Origin: Anthopleura xanthogrammica
Lineage: Eukaryota; Cnidaria; Anthozoa; Actiniaria; Actiniidae
Length of the DNA: 64,000 bases
Assembly: GCA_964019055.1 (NCBI GenBank)
Contig: OZ025208.1
Location: forward strand, 7,952,039-8,016,038
Direction: 5' to 3'
The position numbers and the translations under genes are program-made. The notes under the pieces were generated by a model, which was given only the letters and a program-made list of their open reading frames with translations, ran no database searches and had not been told where the DNA came from. Numbering within the stretch: the stretch's first letter is position 1; every line of letters begins with the position of its first letter. Positions 1 to 9,800 of this stretch are shown piece by piece.

Positions 1-1841
1 GTAAGTAACCTGCTGTTCAGATGTCACGCAGTGTAAGTCCGTAAACCATTATAGTGAAGGCACAAAGGTGTTTTCATTAGAAAAAAGGTGCTTGCAAATT
101 AAAACTAGAAAAGGCCACAAAATTGAGACAACTTCATTTAAAAAAAAAAGTAGCATGTTTTGAAGAAATTAACTTACTGAGTTAGGTTTATTATTGTGTG
201 TTATGATGCCTGTGTTTTTTATTGCTGTCCAAAAATAGGACACCCACAAATTTCTGTCAAGTTTTCTTGAGGGCCCTCAAGTCTCTAAAAACCCGGCCCT
301 AAGAAACAATATGTTACTAGATCATCTCTTCCTAATATAAGTCAGTTTAATAAAGAATCGGCTCTTAGTCGTACTATACTTGTTTCAAATTTTCTGACAA
401 AGTTATAAACAAAATTACCAAAAATTAATCTTATCGATAATCGATATTGTTAAGGGATTTTGTCCTCAAGTGCAGAACATTGCAATCTTTTGCAATTTAC
501 TTACTGTAAGGTGACTGACTACTTTTCAACGTTCTGTTTGAGTCCAGGATGTGCGCGCACACAAAACCCACTCAAAACCGCATAATTTTATTGAGGAACC
601 ATACATGTTTTGAACATCAACAGGGCAAAACCCTCAAATTTTGCAAGGGACTCATTTTTTCTTGTCAATCTTAATTCAACCATAATTCAACTTTGGTTGC
701 TAGTTCCCAAATGAAATTGTGAGCTGAACAGTTGTCAGTGACCAAGACGAGTTACACATAGATAGTCATCCTAATTGGTACCACTGAAGATCGACTATGA
801 TTCTCGAATAACACAAGATATACGACGCACAATATATGCTTCACACCATCACGTGATGGCAGCCACGAAATGAGACATGGACAATAGCAGATATAGAGTT
901 ACCCTCCATTGCCTCTGAAAAAATGTTTCAAGTTTGGCAATTGCATCAACAACACAGACGATATATATAGAAACTGCCAAAACTTAAAGCTGTTGTTGTA
1001 AGGGAATGGAGTGTAACTCTGATATCTGCTATTGAATCTGGTCTAGTCTGATTTGCATGAGAAAGAATTCAGTTTCCCAGGGGGGAAAGACTCTATTGTT
1101 GTGCCTCCTGTCATAGCTGCCATCACTTGATGGTGCATGCAATGGCTCTATTTATTTCCACTTGGGGATCAACAACTACCTTAGCAAAAATGAATTGCTT
1201 TTCTTTTCTTCGCTGTCAAATTTGACAATTTCGGATAGGACCATATTCTGTCCAGTCCCAGTATTAATTCCTATACTATTTTATCTTCTGTTTTGTCAAG
1301 AAAGATTTTTTTTTTTGAAAAAATGTACTTCAGAAATTGATGATAACGTTGCTTTATTTAATATTCATATTTAGGATAAACAATTCATAAGAGCAATTAT
1401 AGGAAGATGTTTATCTTTAGGATATTATTCGATTATGCTTGGTTCTCCATTTTTCGTAGAGGAGGAATGAATGAGTATGAATTAATTTTTTTTTTTTAAT
1501 TTTTAACACTAAATTTGGCTGGTTGTTTCTTTAGTTCACTTTTTATGCTATTTTTATTATAAGTTATTTTTTATTGTATTTATTATCAATCATTTTATAC
1601 TATTGTTATAAGTAACATGAAAATTTCAATTTGGTCTGACACCAGAAAGGGCAGAATGTATAAGCTAATAATTTTTTTAAGGTGTAATATATAAGATATA
1701 AAAAAAAAAACTGGGGAAAGCATGAAGGATAATATCAAAACCTATATAGAGATTATTTAAGGTTGCGCTTTGTAAGGTTGTATAAGGTTGCCCTTTGCAA
1801 GTGATCAAGAAGTTAATTTGAATATATTCTACAACCATTTT
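1..1841. other. Intergenic region, no gene recognised
   Basis: No coding exon with EGF, ApeC or other recognisable signature is visible on either strand; open frames here are short and AT-biased. The stretch contains a composite foldback near 830-1160 and several A/T homopolymer runs. It ends at the ATTTT that precedes the gypsy element. Confidence 0.6.
832..1152. repeat. Composite foldback (MITE-like)
   Basis: The inner arms pair around 892-915 (AATAGCAGATATAGAGTTAC) and 1012-1038 (its imperfect inverse, ending CTGATATCTGCTATT). The outer arms carry CACCATCACGTGATGG near 845 and an inverted CCATCACTTGATGGTG near 1120. The outer arm resembles the termini of the foldback at 47684-47812 and the inner arm resembles the one at 35258-35408, so this looks like one nonautonomous element nested in another. 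No coding capacity. Confidence 0.6.
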
Positions 1842-1989
1842 TGTTATATATTGACCTGCGGTTGCCCTGGGCGCGCATGCGCGCGAACCGCGTGCTTTTG
1901 AATGGTCCGCCATGTTGGATTAAAGAGTTTTACAAACCAACAATATAAGTCTCTTCTTTACAGTTTACATTAGTAATTACAATACTACA
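1842..1989 (+). repeat. 5' LTR of gypsy-1
   Basis: 148 bp starting TGTTATATATTGACC and ending ACTACA. It is repeated at 6121-6268 with one substitution in the GCGCGCATGCGCGC region. As the 5' LTR it should carry the element's promoter; TATATA lies near its start. Confidence 0.95.
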
Positions 1990-1991
1990 AC

Positions 1992-2004
1992 TGGCGACGA
2001 GGAT
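1992..2004 (+). promoter_or_regulatory. Primer-binding site, tRNA-Ser type
   Basis: TGGCGACGAGGAT begins two bases after the 5' LTR. It is the complement of the CCA-tailed 3' end of the metazoan tRNA-Ser that ends ATCCTCGTCG, recalled from general knowledge of tRNA sequences. Reverse transcription of gypsy-1 should start here. Confidence 0.8.
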
Positions 2005-2033
2005 AAAAAATCAAGTGTTCTTCAAGTGTACAA

Positions 2034-5000
2034 ATGGCACAATCACAAATCGGCGCGATAGAGCCGTTTGACGGTGATGACTTTTCCGACTACAGTGAAA
2101 GACTCGACTCATATCTGCTCGCAAACAAGATAGGTATTGTGGATGCAGATGCCAACGAAGCTACAAGGAAAGCAGCAGATCAGCAAAAAGTCGCTACAGC
2201 TATATCAATTATAGGAAGGTCGGCCTATAAAGTGTTGAAAGATCTCTGTTTACCTGAAAAACCTACAGATAAAACATACATACAGCTCAAGGAAATCCTA
2301 CAAAGTTACTACAAACCCAAGGTACTTGAAGTCGCTGAATCTTACCGCTTCCACCGCACAATCCAAAGTGAGAACGAAAGTGTTATCGAATACGCCAACA
2401 AGCTAAAACGCTTGGCAGTACATTGCAATTTTGGGCCATTCCTGACCAGAGCATTGAGGGATCAATTTGTGGGGGGAGTGAGAAGTCAAGCTACCAGGAA
2501 AAAGTTACTGTCCGAGGACAGAACATTTGATCAAGCTTTAAAAGTCGCTCAGGCAGACGAGTTAGCCGAGAAAGAATCAAAACGACTTGTTGAAGTTACT
2601 GATATTCCTGCAAACCCACAAGTACATGCTGTATCTGGCCATAAAGATAAGTCAAAACCTGTTGTTACTACATCCACTGCTGGAGGGAAAAAATGCTACC
2701 GATGTGATTCAACTCAACACCTAGCTGATAAATGTATTCATGCAAATTCTACCTGCAATTATTGTCATAAGGCAGGACATTTAGCTAGGGTGTGTTTTAA
2801 ACGAAAGAAAGAAAGTGGCTCTAATCCCCAGACTAATCTTGTTACCACTACACCAACAAGTGAAGTAAGAGAGAACCTGTTTACTCCAGATACTGTCTAC
2901 TTTCGAAATGTTAATTCATCTACAAAGTACCCGTTGTATCAACTTACAACTACAATTGACAACAAAGATGTTGTTATGGAAGTAGACACTGGCAGTGCTG
3001 TAACACTGTTAAGTTCACGTGACTTTAAGAGGTTAGGGGGCAGTACAAGTACCCTTAAACCTGCTACCCTTATTCTTAAAAGCTACACCGGAGACACCAT
3101 AAAATGCCTTGGAGAGAAAGAGATGGGTATGAGAGTGGGAGATCAAGTGCATGATCTTACTATCAGAGTTGTAGAGGGACCTTCTTTGTTAGGAAGGGAC
3201 ATGATGAATAAGTTTACTCTACCCTGGCACAATATATTCAGCGTGGTATCTACTACTTCAGATGATATTATTCAACAGTACCCTGGTCTATTTGACAATA
3301 GTACGGTAGGGAAACTCAAGGATGTACAAGTGTCTTTGAAAGTAAATGATGATAATCCTGTATTTGTAAAACCCAGGGTTGTCCCATTTGCAGTTCGCAG
3401 TCAGTATGAAGCAGCTTTAGAGAAGCTCGAAGCTGAGGATATTATTGAAAGGGTTGAACATTCAGTCCCTGTTGTGAAGCCTGATGGCAGCATGAGGATA
3501 TGTGGTGATTACTCAGTCACCATAAATAAGCATTCTGTTTTGGAGCAGTACCCCGTACCTACCCTTGAAGAGCTACTTAGCAAGTTGTCTGGTGGAAGTA
3601 AATACACTAAGCTTGACCTCTCCCAAGCCTATCACCAATTAGAGCTGACGCCTGAAAGCAGGAAATACACTACTATAAATACCCACAAGGGACTGTACCA
3701 GTACAAACGCCTTACTTACGGTATCAGCAGTGCAGTCTCTATTTTCCAGCGAACAATAGAGAATGCCCTTCAAGACTTGCCCGGATGTTGTGTCTACATT
3801 GATGACATACTAATTACAGGGGAAACCGATGAAATACACTTGAAAAACCTACATGGGGAACTTCAACGATTACAGGAACTAGACCTTAAGCTTAAGAAGG
3901 ACAAGTTCCATTTCATGATGGATGAAATTGTGTACCTTGGATTTTCCATCACTGCTGCAGGAGTTTCGCCTACTAAGGAGAAAGTTCAGGCCATCAAGGA
4001 TGCGGCCCCTCCTACTAAGGTTGCTGAATTACAGTCTTTTATTGGCTCTGCCAATTTCCTTCGTAAATTTGTTCCAGATTTTGCTGAGATCTTGTCCCCT
4101 CTGTACCAACTACTCAAAAAGGAGACCACCTGGAGGTGGGGAAAGAGGGAGCAGGATGCTTTTGCAAACATTAAGGCTGCTATGTGTTCCGATACCGTTT
4201 TGCGGCATTATGATCCTGCTGCAGAACTAGTTCTTCAATGTGATGCCTCTTCTGTGGGACTCGGGGCAGCCCTATTACAACCTGGCCCTGATGGTGAGTT
4301 AAAACCAGTAGCTTATGCTTCTAGGACATTGAACAGTGCTGAACAGAATTACTCCCAGATTGAGCGGGAATCATTAGCTATTGTGTTTGGCATTACTAAG
4401 TTTCGCCAGTACCTGCTGGGCCGGCATTTTAAACTGCTGACGGATCACAAACCCCTTATTACACTTCTCGGAGAGCACAAGCCTGTACCACAACTAGCGT
4501 CTGCAAGGATAAAACGATGGGCTCTTCTTCTAGCAGCGTATGATTACACTATTGAATTCATTGCTGGTAAAGACAACGTGTTTGCAGATTATCTATCTAG
4601 GAAACCAGTGGGAGCTGAATCTTCACCCGAGGAACATGTAAATGTACAAGTTATGTTTATTGAAGGAGAACAGATTATTGACTCCACTATGGTTGCTACG
4701 GAAACCAGGAAGGATCCAATTTTGAGCAAAGTTCTGTACTTTACTAAACATGGATGGCCTGAAAAACCAGGCCCTGAATATTTCCCCTACCACACCAAGA
4801 GGTTGGAACTTACGCAAGAAGATGGTGTTTTGATTTGGGATTCCAGGGTTATTATCCCTGACTCCCTTCGTGTTATACTACTTAATGACCTACATGCAGA
4901 ACACTTAGGCATGGTTAAAATGAAGCAGTTAGCCCGTCGTTACTTATGGTGGCCTAAGCTGGATAAAGACATAGAGGAAACTGTTAAACTGTGTTCAGCT

Positions 5001-6038
5001 TGCCAGGAGTCTGCTAAAGCCCCTCCATCGACTCCACATGCTTCATGGTCTTGGCCCGGGGGGCCATGGAAACGCTTACACCTGGATTTTGCCGGACCTT
5101 ACCAAGGTAAAATGTTCTTAGTGATTGTGGATGCCTATTCCAAGTTTATTGATATCATACCAATGACTCATGCCACCTCTTCCACTACCATTGCTGCTTT
5201 ACGTCATACTTTTAGTTATTTTGGACTACCGGAACACTTAGTTACTGATAATGGTAGTCAATTTACCAGTGCTGAATTCCAGACATTTCTTAGAGAAAAC
5301 TGCATCCGACACACCACTACTGCACCCAACCATCCCGCCACTAACGGGATGGCCGAACGTTATGTCGGGGACTTCAAGGATAAACTAAACAAGATTGGGG
5401 ATACCGGTGAGGCATTACAAACTAAACTAGACAGGTATCTATTAACTTACAGAGCCACTCCCACTTCACTTGGAAAGACTCCTTCAGAACTGCTCATGAA
5501 TAGACAACCCAGACTAAGGCTTAGTGCCCTTAGGAGCAGCCCAAGCAAACAGGAAGTAAAGGTTTTCCAGGACAATCTCCATAATAGGCCTAAGTACAGT
5601 CAAAATCAACCTGTGTTTGTTCGTAATTTTGGAAGGGGGGCAAGATGGGTACCTGGTATGATTATTGGTACCATCAGTCCCAGGAACTATGATATTCAAG
5701 TAGGAGATGTAGTGTGGAAACGTCACGAGGAACAGTTACGTCCTCGACACATCCCCACTAGCCAATGTACCAACTCTCAATTGGTACCAAATCAGGGGGA
5801 CATGCCTACTATGGACTTTACATTGCCCATTACTCCTACTACAGATCACGGGAGTTCACCTTTAGACTTGGTGGAAACTCCAGAGACTTACTCTGTACCT
5901 GCTGGTGTAGGCCCTACAGTGCCTGCTCTACCAAATGATAACAGTACTCTTACTTCGACACTGCCAACTACTCCACAAGTCAGGAGATATCCCTTACGTG
6001 ACAGACAACCACCTGAAAGATTTATTGAACAATGTTAA
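2034..6038 (+). CDS. Gag-Pol polyprotein of gypsy-1
   Basis: One frame of 1,334 aa starting 30 nt after the primer-binding site. In order: gag (about 1-215), two CCHC zinc knuckles (about 220-260), aspartic protease with VDTGSA (about 317), reverse transcriptase with YIDD (about 588), RNase H beginning CDASSVG (about 732), an integrase HHCC zinc finger (about 953-992), the D/D/E core (D about 1017 in HLDF, D about 1070 in VTDN, E about 1107 in GMAER), and a C-terminal GPY/F-like module without a chromodomain. Gag and pol share one frame, so no frameshift is needed. The segment between IIERVEHS and VPVVKPDG in the reverse transcriptase looks several residues shorter than is usual in this family, which may reduce or abolish activity. 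There is no envelope gene. Confidence 0.93.
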   Translation: MAQSQIGAIEPFDGDDFSDYSERLDSYLLANKIGIVDADANEATRKAADQQKVATAISIIGRSAYKVLKDLCLPEKPTDKTYIQLKEILQSYYKPKVLEVAESYRFHRTIQSENESVIEYANKLKRLAVHCNFGPFLTRALRDQFVGGVRSQATRKKLLSEDRTFDQALKVAQADELAEKESKRLVEVTDIPANPQVHAVSGHKDKSKPVVTTSTAGGKKCYRCDSTQHLADKCIHANSTCNYCHKAGHLARVCFKRKKESGSNPQTNLVTTTPTSEVRENLFTPDTVYFRNVNSSTKYPLYQLTTTIDNKDVVMEVDTGSAVTLLSSRDFKRLGGSTSTLKPATLILKSYTGDTIKCLGEKEMGMRVGDQVHDLTIRVVEGPSLLGRDMMNKFTLPWHNIFSVVSTTSDDIIQQYPGLFDNSTVGKLKDVQVSLKVNDDNPVFVKPRVVPFAVRSQYEAALEKLEAEDIIERVEHSVPVVKPDGSMRICGDYSVTINKHSVLEQYPVPTLEELLSKLSGGSKYTKLDLSQAYHQLELTPESRKYTTINTHKGLYQYKRLTYGISSAVSIFQRTIENALQDLPGCCVYIDDILITGETDEIHLKNLHGELQRLQELDLKLKKDKFHFMMDEIVYLGFSITAAGVSPTKEKVQAIKDAAPPTKVAELQSFIGSANFLRKFVPDFAEILSPLYQLLKKETTWRWGKREQDAFANIKAAMCSDTVLRHYDPAAELVLQCDASSVGLGAALLQPGPDGELKPVAYASRTLNSAEQNYSQIERESLAIVFGITKFRQYLLGRHFKLLTDHKPLITLLGEHKPVPQLASARIKRWALLLAAYDYTIEFIAGKDNVFADYLSRKPVGAESSPEEHVNVQVMFIEGEQIIDSTMVATETRKDPILSKVLYFTKHGWPEKPGPEYFPYHTKRLELTQEDGVLIWDSRVIIPDSLRVILLNDLHAEHLGMVKMKQLARRYLWWPKLDKDIEETVKLCSACQESAKAPPSTPHASWSWPGGPWKRLHLDFAGPYQGKMFLVIVDAYSKFIDIIPMTHATSSTTIAALRHTFSYFGLPEHLVTDNGSQFTSAEFQTFLRENCIRHTTTAPNHPATNGMAERYVGDFKDKLNKIGDTGEALQTKLDRYLLTYRATPTSLGKTPSELLMNRQPRLRLSALRSSPSKQEVKVFQDNLHNRPKYSQNQPVFVRNFGRGARWVPGMIIGTISPRNYDIQVGDVVWKRHEEQLRPRHIPTSQCTNSQLVPNQGDMPTMDFTLPITPTTDHGSSPLDLVETPETYSVPAGVGPTVPALPNDNSTLTSTLPTTPQVRRYPLRDRQPPERFIEQC

Positions 6039-6120
6039 AGTAGAAAACTGTTGCTGAGACAATGATTGAACTGAACCTCATTGTAACCTTATTTGTTAGC
6101 CTTCTTATTAGGGGGGCAGT

Positions 6121-6268
6121 TGTTATATATTGACCTGCGGTTGCCCTGGGCGCGCATGCGCGTGAACCGCGTGCTTTTGAATGGTCCGCCATGTTGGATT
6201 AAAGAGTTTTACAAACCAACAATATAAGTCTCTTCTTTACAGTTTACATTAGTAATTACAATACTACA
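6121..6268 (+). repeat. 3' LTR of gypsy-1
   Basis: 148 bp copy of 1842-1989 with one substitution, followed directly by the target duplication ATTTT. It lies between the retrotransposon purine tract and the 3' flank of gene 1. Confidence 0.95.
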
Positions 6269-6288
6269 ATTTTCAAATATTTATATAT

Positions 6289-6294
6289 TTTATT
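6289..6294 (-). terminator. Candidate poly(A) signal of gene 1
   Basis: AATAAA on the minus strand about 200 nt after the gene 1 stop. It lies only about 16 nt from the gypsy-1 target duplication, so a cleavage site 10-30 nt further on would fall at the junction or inside the LTR. Position only; no transcript evidence. Confidence 0.35.
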
Positions 6295-6496
6295 TATATA
6301 TACAAATATTTTCAACTAATGAAGAATGGCATACGATTTTTAATTTTCTTGTCTCTTATACGTATATTTTCTTAATTTCCATCTTCACGCTTGAGATTTG
6401 ACACAGAGCCTCAATGTGAATCGTAAATCAGTCAGGAGACCTGATCTGGACCAAATATCCGGGACTCTTTACGAAGACAGCCATGACGAGTATTGG

Positions 6497-6813
6497 CTAT
6501 AATTTATAAACATCATTAGCCAGAGGTCCTCCAACACCATTCTTACACTTCTCAGAAGATCCATACATTTTATAATTGCGAGTCAAAGGCCCACTAAAAC
6601 ACTGGCCGCCGTTTTGAATAGCAAATATCTTATATCCCAGACCCCTTGCTATTTCTGCGCATTTGCTGATTGGCTGTTTTCTTGCATGGTAATCTCCCAT
6701 TATCCAAGGATCCAGGCCCTCCAGTGAGTTAAGGGCTCGGCTCTTTGGATTTCTCCAGTTTAGCGTGTCAGCCCAGCAGCCGAGACTCTGGTACTCTGTC
6801 ACAATGATGTCTT
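6497..6813 (-). other. Terminal exon of gene 1: WSC-like cysteine-rich domain
   Basis: Encodes the last 105 residues up to a TAG stop. The pattern is GCW near the start, a central SLEG, a KCAEIA helix, the core FAIQNGGQC, then YGSS, KCKNG and GGPLANDVY. I recognise this as a module recurrent in cnidarian and echinoderm extracellular proteins and related to WSC-like carbohydrate-binding domains. The name is from memory; the fold and ligand are not certain. Confidence 0.6.
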
Positions 6814-9800
6814 CTGCAACATAAACAAATACAATTTCCTTTAATAAGCGTAGTATTTGTTTTCTTCGACGCAAGTATTTTTATCCAACGGTATTACATA
6901 ACCTTTGACTATGGGCGTAAGTCCTTCCTCTTATTCCTAACTTCATTCTCTATAGTATTATTCCTTTCCTTAGCAGTAATGTTTCAAGAACAGTTCTAGA
7001 TGTAGAAGTGCCTTATAAATTTTACCGTAGCATATTCAACGCTTATTAAGATGAATTGGTAGAGGCTCGCCATTCACCGATGCTTTCCTTTAATCCCAGT
7101 ACCCATTTCCTTGTGTGCGCCTACCCATAAGAGGAGGAACTTGCGCCAAAAAAAAAAGGATCTTAGACTTGGGGTGCTTACGATTTACCCGTAAAAACCG
7201 GAAAACAAATAGTATATGTCATTCAGATCGAAAAGAAAACTGCATGGAAAACTCGATCTTCCAATTGAGGTAATCCACTTTTCCCGCTCTTTTCGGCTCT
7301 TCCGGTAAACGCGTGTACCATTTGTCGAAAGTTTGTCCAATTAGAATCGAGATTAGAAAACCGCTTACCATTCCCACTAGTTGGATTGGTTAGTATAGGA
7401 AATCGCATGGTTTCGAGTGCACTTTGGAATAAATTTGCACGAGCGGGTTTTCAAAGAGCTCAAAATTGCACGAGCCCGATAGGGCGAGTGCTATTTGAGC
7501 TTTTTGAAAACCCGCGAGTGCAAATTTATTCCAAAGTGCACGAGAAAACCATGCGATTTCTTGTTAATAATATAGATGCAAAAATTTCGAACCAAAATTC
7601 CTTGTTTATTAATATTCATGCTCATAAATATTCATAGAGTGTTGATCAAATGTGTGTTTTTCAAGAGCTCATTGAGCGTGCGCTCAATGACGTGAGATAG
7701 CGTCAGCAGCGCGCGCTCTTCAACTGAAACCGACAAAATATTTATTCAAAAACAAACAAAATCACCAACTTTTTAGCCGTTTTCACCGCTTAAACTTGTT
7801 CCTTCGCGATCAGAAAATGCATAGTCTTGATGCTTGATAATGTTATCAACAGCAGAATCAAAAAAAATTTGGTTTCAAGACCGTTTTCGGAAAATATAAT
7901 TTGCAGCGGTGTTTCAGGTTTTTGCACTGGTGTTTCACGTTTTTGCACTGGTGTTTCAGGGAAACTGCACTGCTTTAAACCAATCAGAAGTGAGAAATTT
8001 TTGCATCTATATTATTAAAATGGTAAGCACCCCAGTATCAAATCAGACTGAATTATTTGTTCATCCACTAATGATAAATTAAAAGGATCAATCCCTCCTT
8101 TATTACTCACCTGACCATTCTTGTGTCTTTTCCGCTGGTAACTTCTTTGTCACATTTGCCTTCAGTATTGACTTTGGAGTCGGAGTTTGTGCTGGAAACA
8201 CGTACATTATAGAACAACCAGATGAATAACGCGATAAAAAGAAATCGTTTGCATAAGTAACACAACAAATCACTTTTGAATGAAGAAATATTTTCACACT
8301 GATTTTTTTTGAAAAATTTAAGTTGAAAAATATTCAGAATTGAAGACAGTTGGTAGTGGGAGGTCAGACGTCCTTAAGAAGAAACGTTCGACAATCATTA
8401 CTGAGAAAATTTTTAAGAAACATGGAGGGAAATCAATAAATTGCATCACTTGACCAGTATGTGACCATTGTGCATTTGTTTTAAAATTGGAACATGCTAC
8501 GAAGCCCAATATGTGGGCGACCAGAAACATTTAGTATCTCGTTAATTAATTAATATTTTATAAAATTATTATATATTATTATTAACCTGGAGCATATCGG
8601 CTCAGTTGACGCGCATGCTCATTATCATCTGGAAAGATGAAAAATCTCTATAATTAGCCACAACCATGCAGTTTAGGAACTTTTATTAATAATTATTATT
8701 GTATCAATAACCATGCTTTTCTTTAGTTGGTTTGAAAAATATTTTAATTTATTATATTTTTAAGTATTTTAACAATATTTTAAATGATTATAAAAATACT
8801 TCAATGATCCATTCTGTTATAGTACGAAATTAAGATAGTTAGTAGTAACCTTGTATGCTTTGGATAGGCTGTGCGTTGTTGTACGGTCCTGCCAAAAAAA
8901 AATCAAGGTACTCAGAAGTGATTTTACGAATGGCTTTGCTTTAGATGATGATGATTGTAAGATAACGTGAGGGTAAAGCAATCGTGTCCATCATACATGG
9001 TCGGGGATTCATTCATTTAAGAAGTATTTTTTAAGAATGGCTTTGCTATAGTGATGATGAAACTTTGTATTATATTACATGGGAAACTAGTCAGCGTACA
9101 TGTAAAAGATTAGTGTAAGATAACGTGAGGGTATAGCAATCGTGTCCATCATACATGGTCGGCGATTTATTCATTTAAGAAGTATTTTTACGAATGGCTT
9201 CGCTATAGTGATGCTGAAACTTTGTATTGTGCTATATGGGTAAATTGATGGACAGCTAGAAAAAGCAATCATGTCCATCAAACATGGCCGGGGATATTTT
9301 TACGAATGACTTTGCTATAGTGGTTATCACACTAGTAATTACGAAACGCGAAGGAGAAGCAATCATGAAACATAGGATTGCCATTAGTTTTCAAAAAGGT
9401 TGACATACCGCCTTGGTACAACAAATGGACTAGATAAAACAACTTCATGAAATTATTAGGTAAATTAAGAGTATCAAATATCTTACTCCAATTATTCCTT
9501 GATGGAGGAGTCGGTGAGTAAGCAGGCTCTTTAGTGTCTACTGCGGGTTAGAACAAATCACGCATGCATTACTTATATCACGATTATAAGTTCCACAGTA
9601 AATCATGCACTTTAGTTATGCACCATACTTTCATACACAATGCAATCATAGCTGCACACAGAAAACTGTAAGATTTTTTCGAAGGGATCCTAATACGGGC
9701 AAAATTGAAAATGAATAAAATTGATATGAAAAGAAATTATGCTGCTCTATCAATATGATAGTTACATACCACCATTCTCAATAGCCTTCAGTCTACGGGT

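Larger units (their letters stand above)
1842..6268 (+). mobile_element. Complete Ty3/gypsy LTR retrotransposon (gypsy-1)
   Basis: A 4,427-bp element flanked by the 5-bp target duplication ATTTT (1837-1841 and 6269-6273). The 148-bp LTRs begin TG and end CA and differ at a single visible base (C at 1884 region, T in the 3' copy). A primer-binding site matching the 3' end of tRNA-Ser lies at 1992-2004, two bases after the 5' LTR, and a purine tract containing GGGGGG (about 6107-6119) precedes the 3' LTR. One uninterrupted gag-pol frame fills the interior and no env-like frame is present. Near-identical LTRs and a clean target duplication indicate a recent insertion, about 0.2 kb past the stop codon of gene 1 in the opposite orientation. 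Confidence 0.95.

Noticed and set aside
1..10. GTAAGTAACC at the window edge as a plus-strand splice donor
   Set aside because: No exon is available for inspection before it and no acceptor or coding sequence follows that would support a plus-strand gene.
8918..9325. CRISPR-like array of spaced repeats
   Set aside because: Units are about 158 bp, diverged and intronic in a eukaryotic gene; not a repeat-spacer structure.
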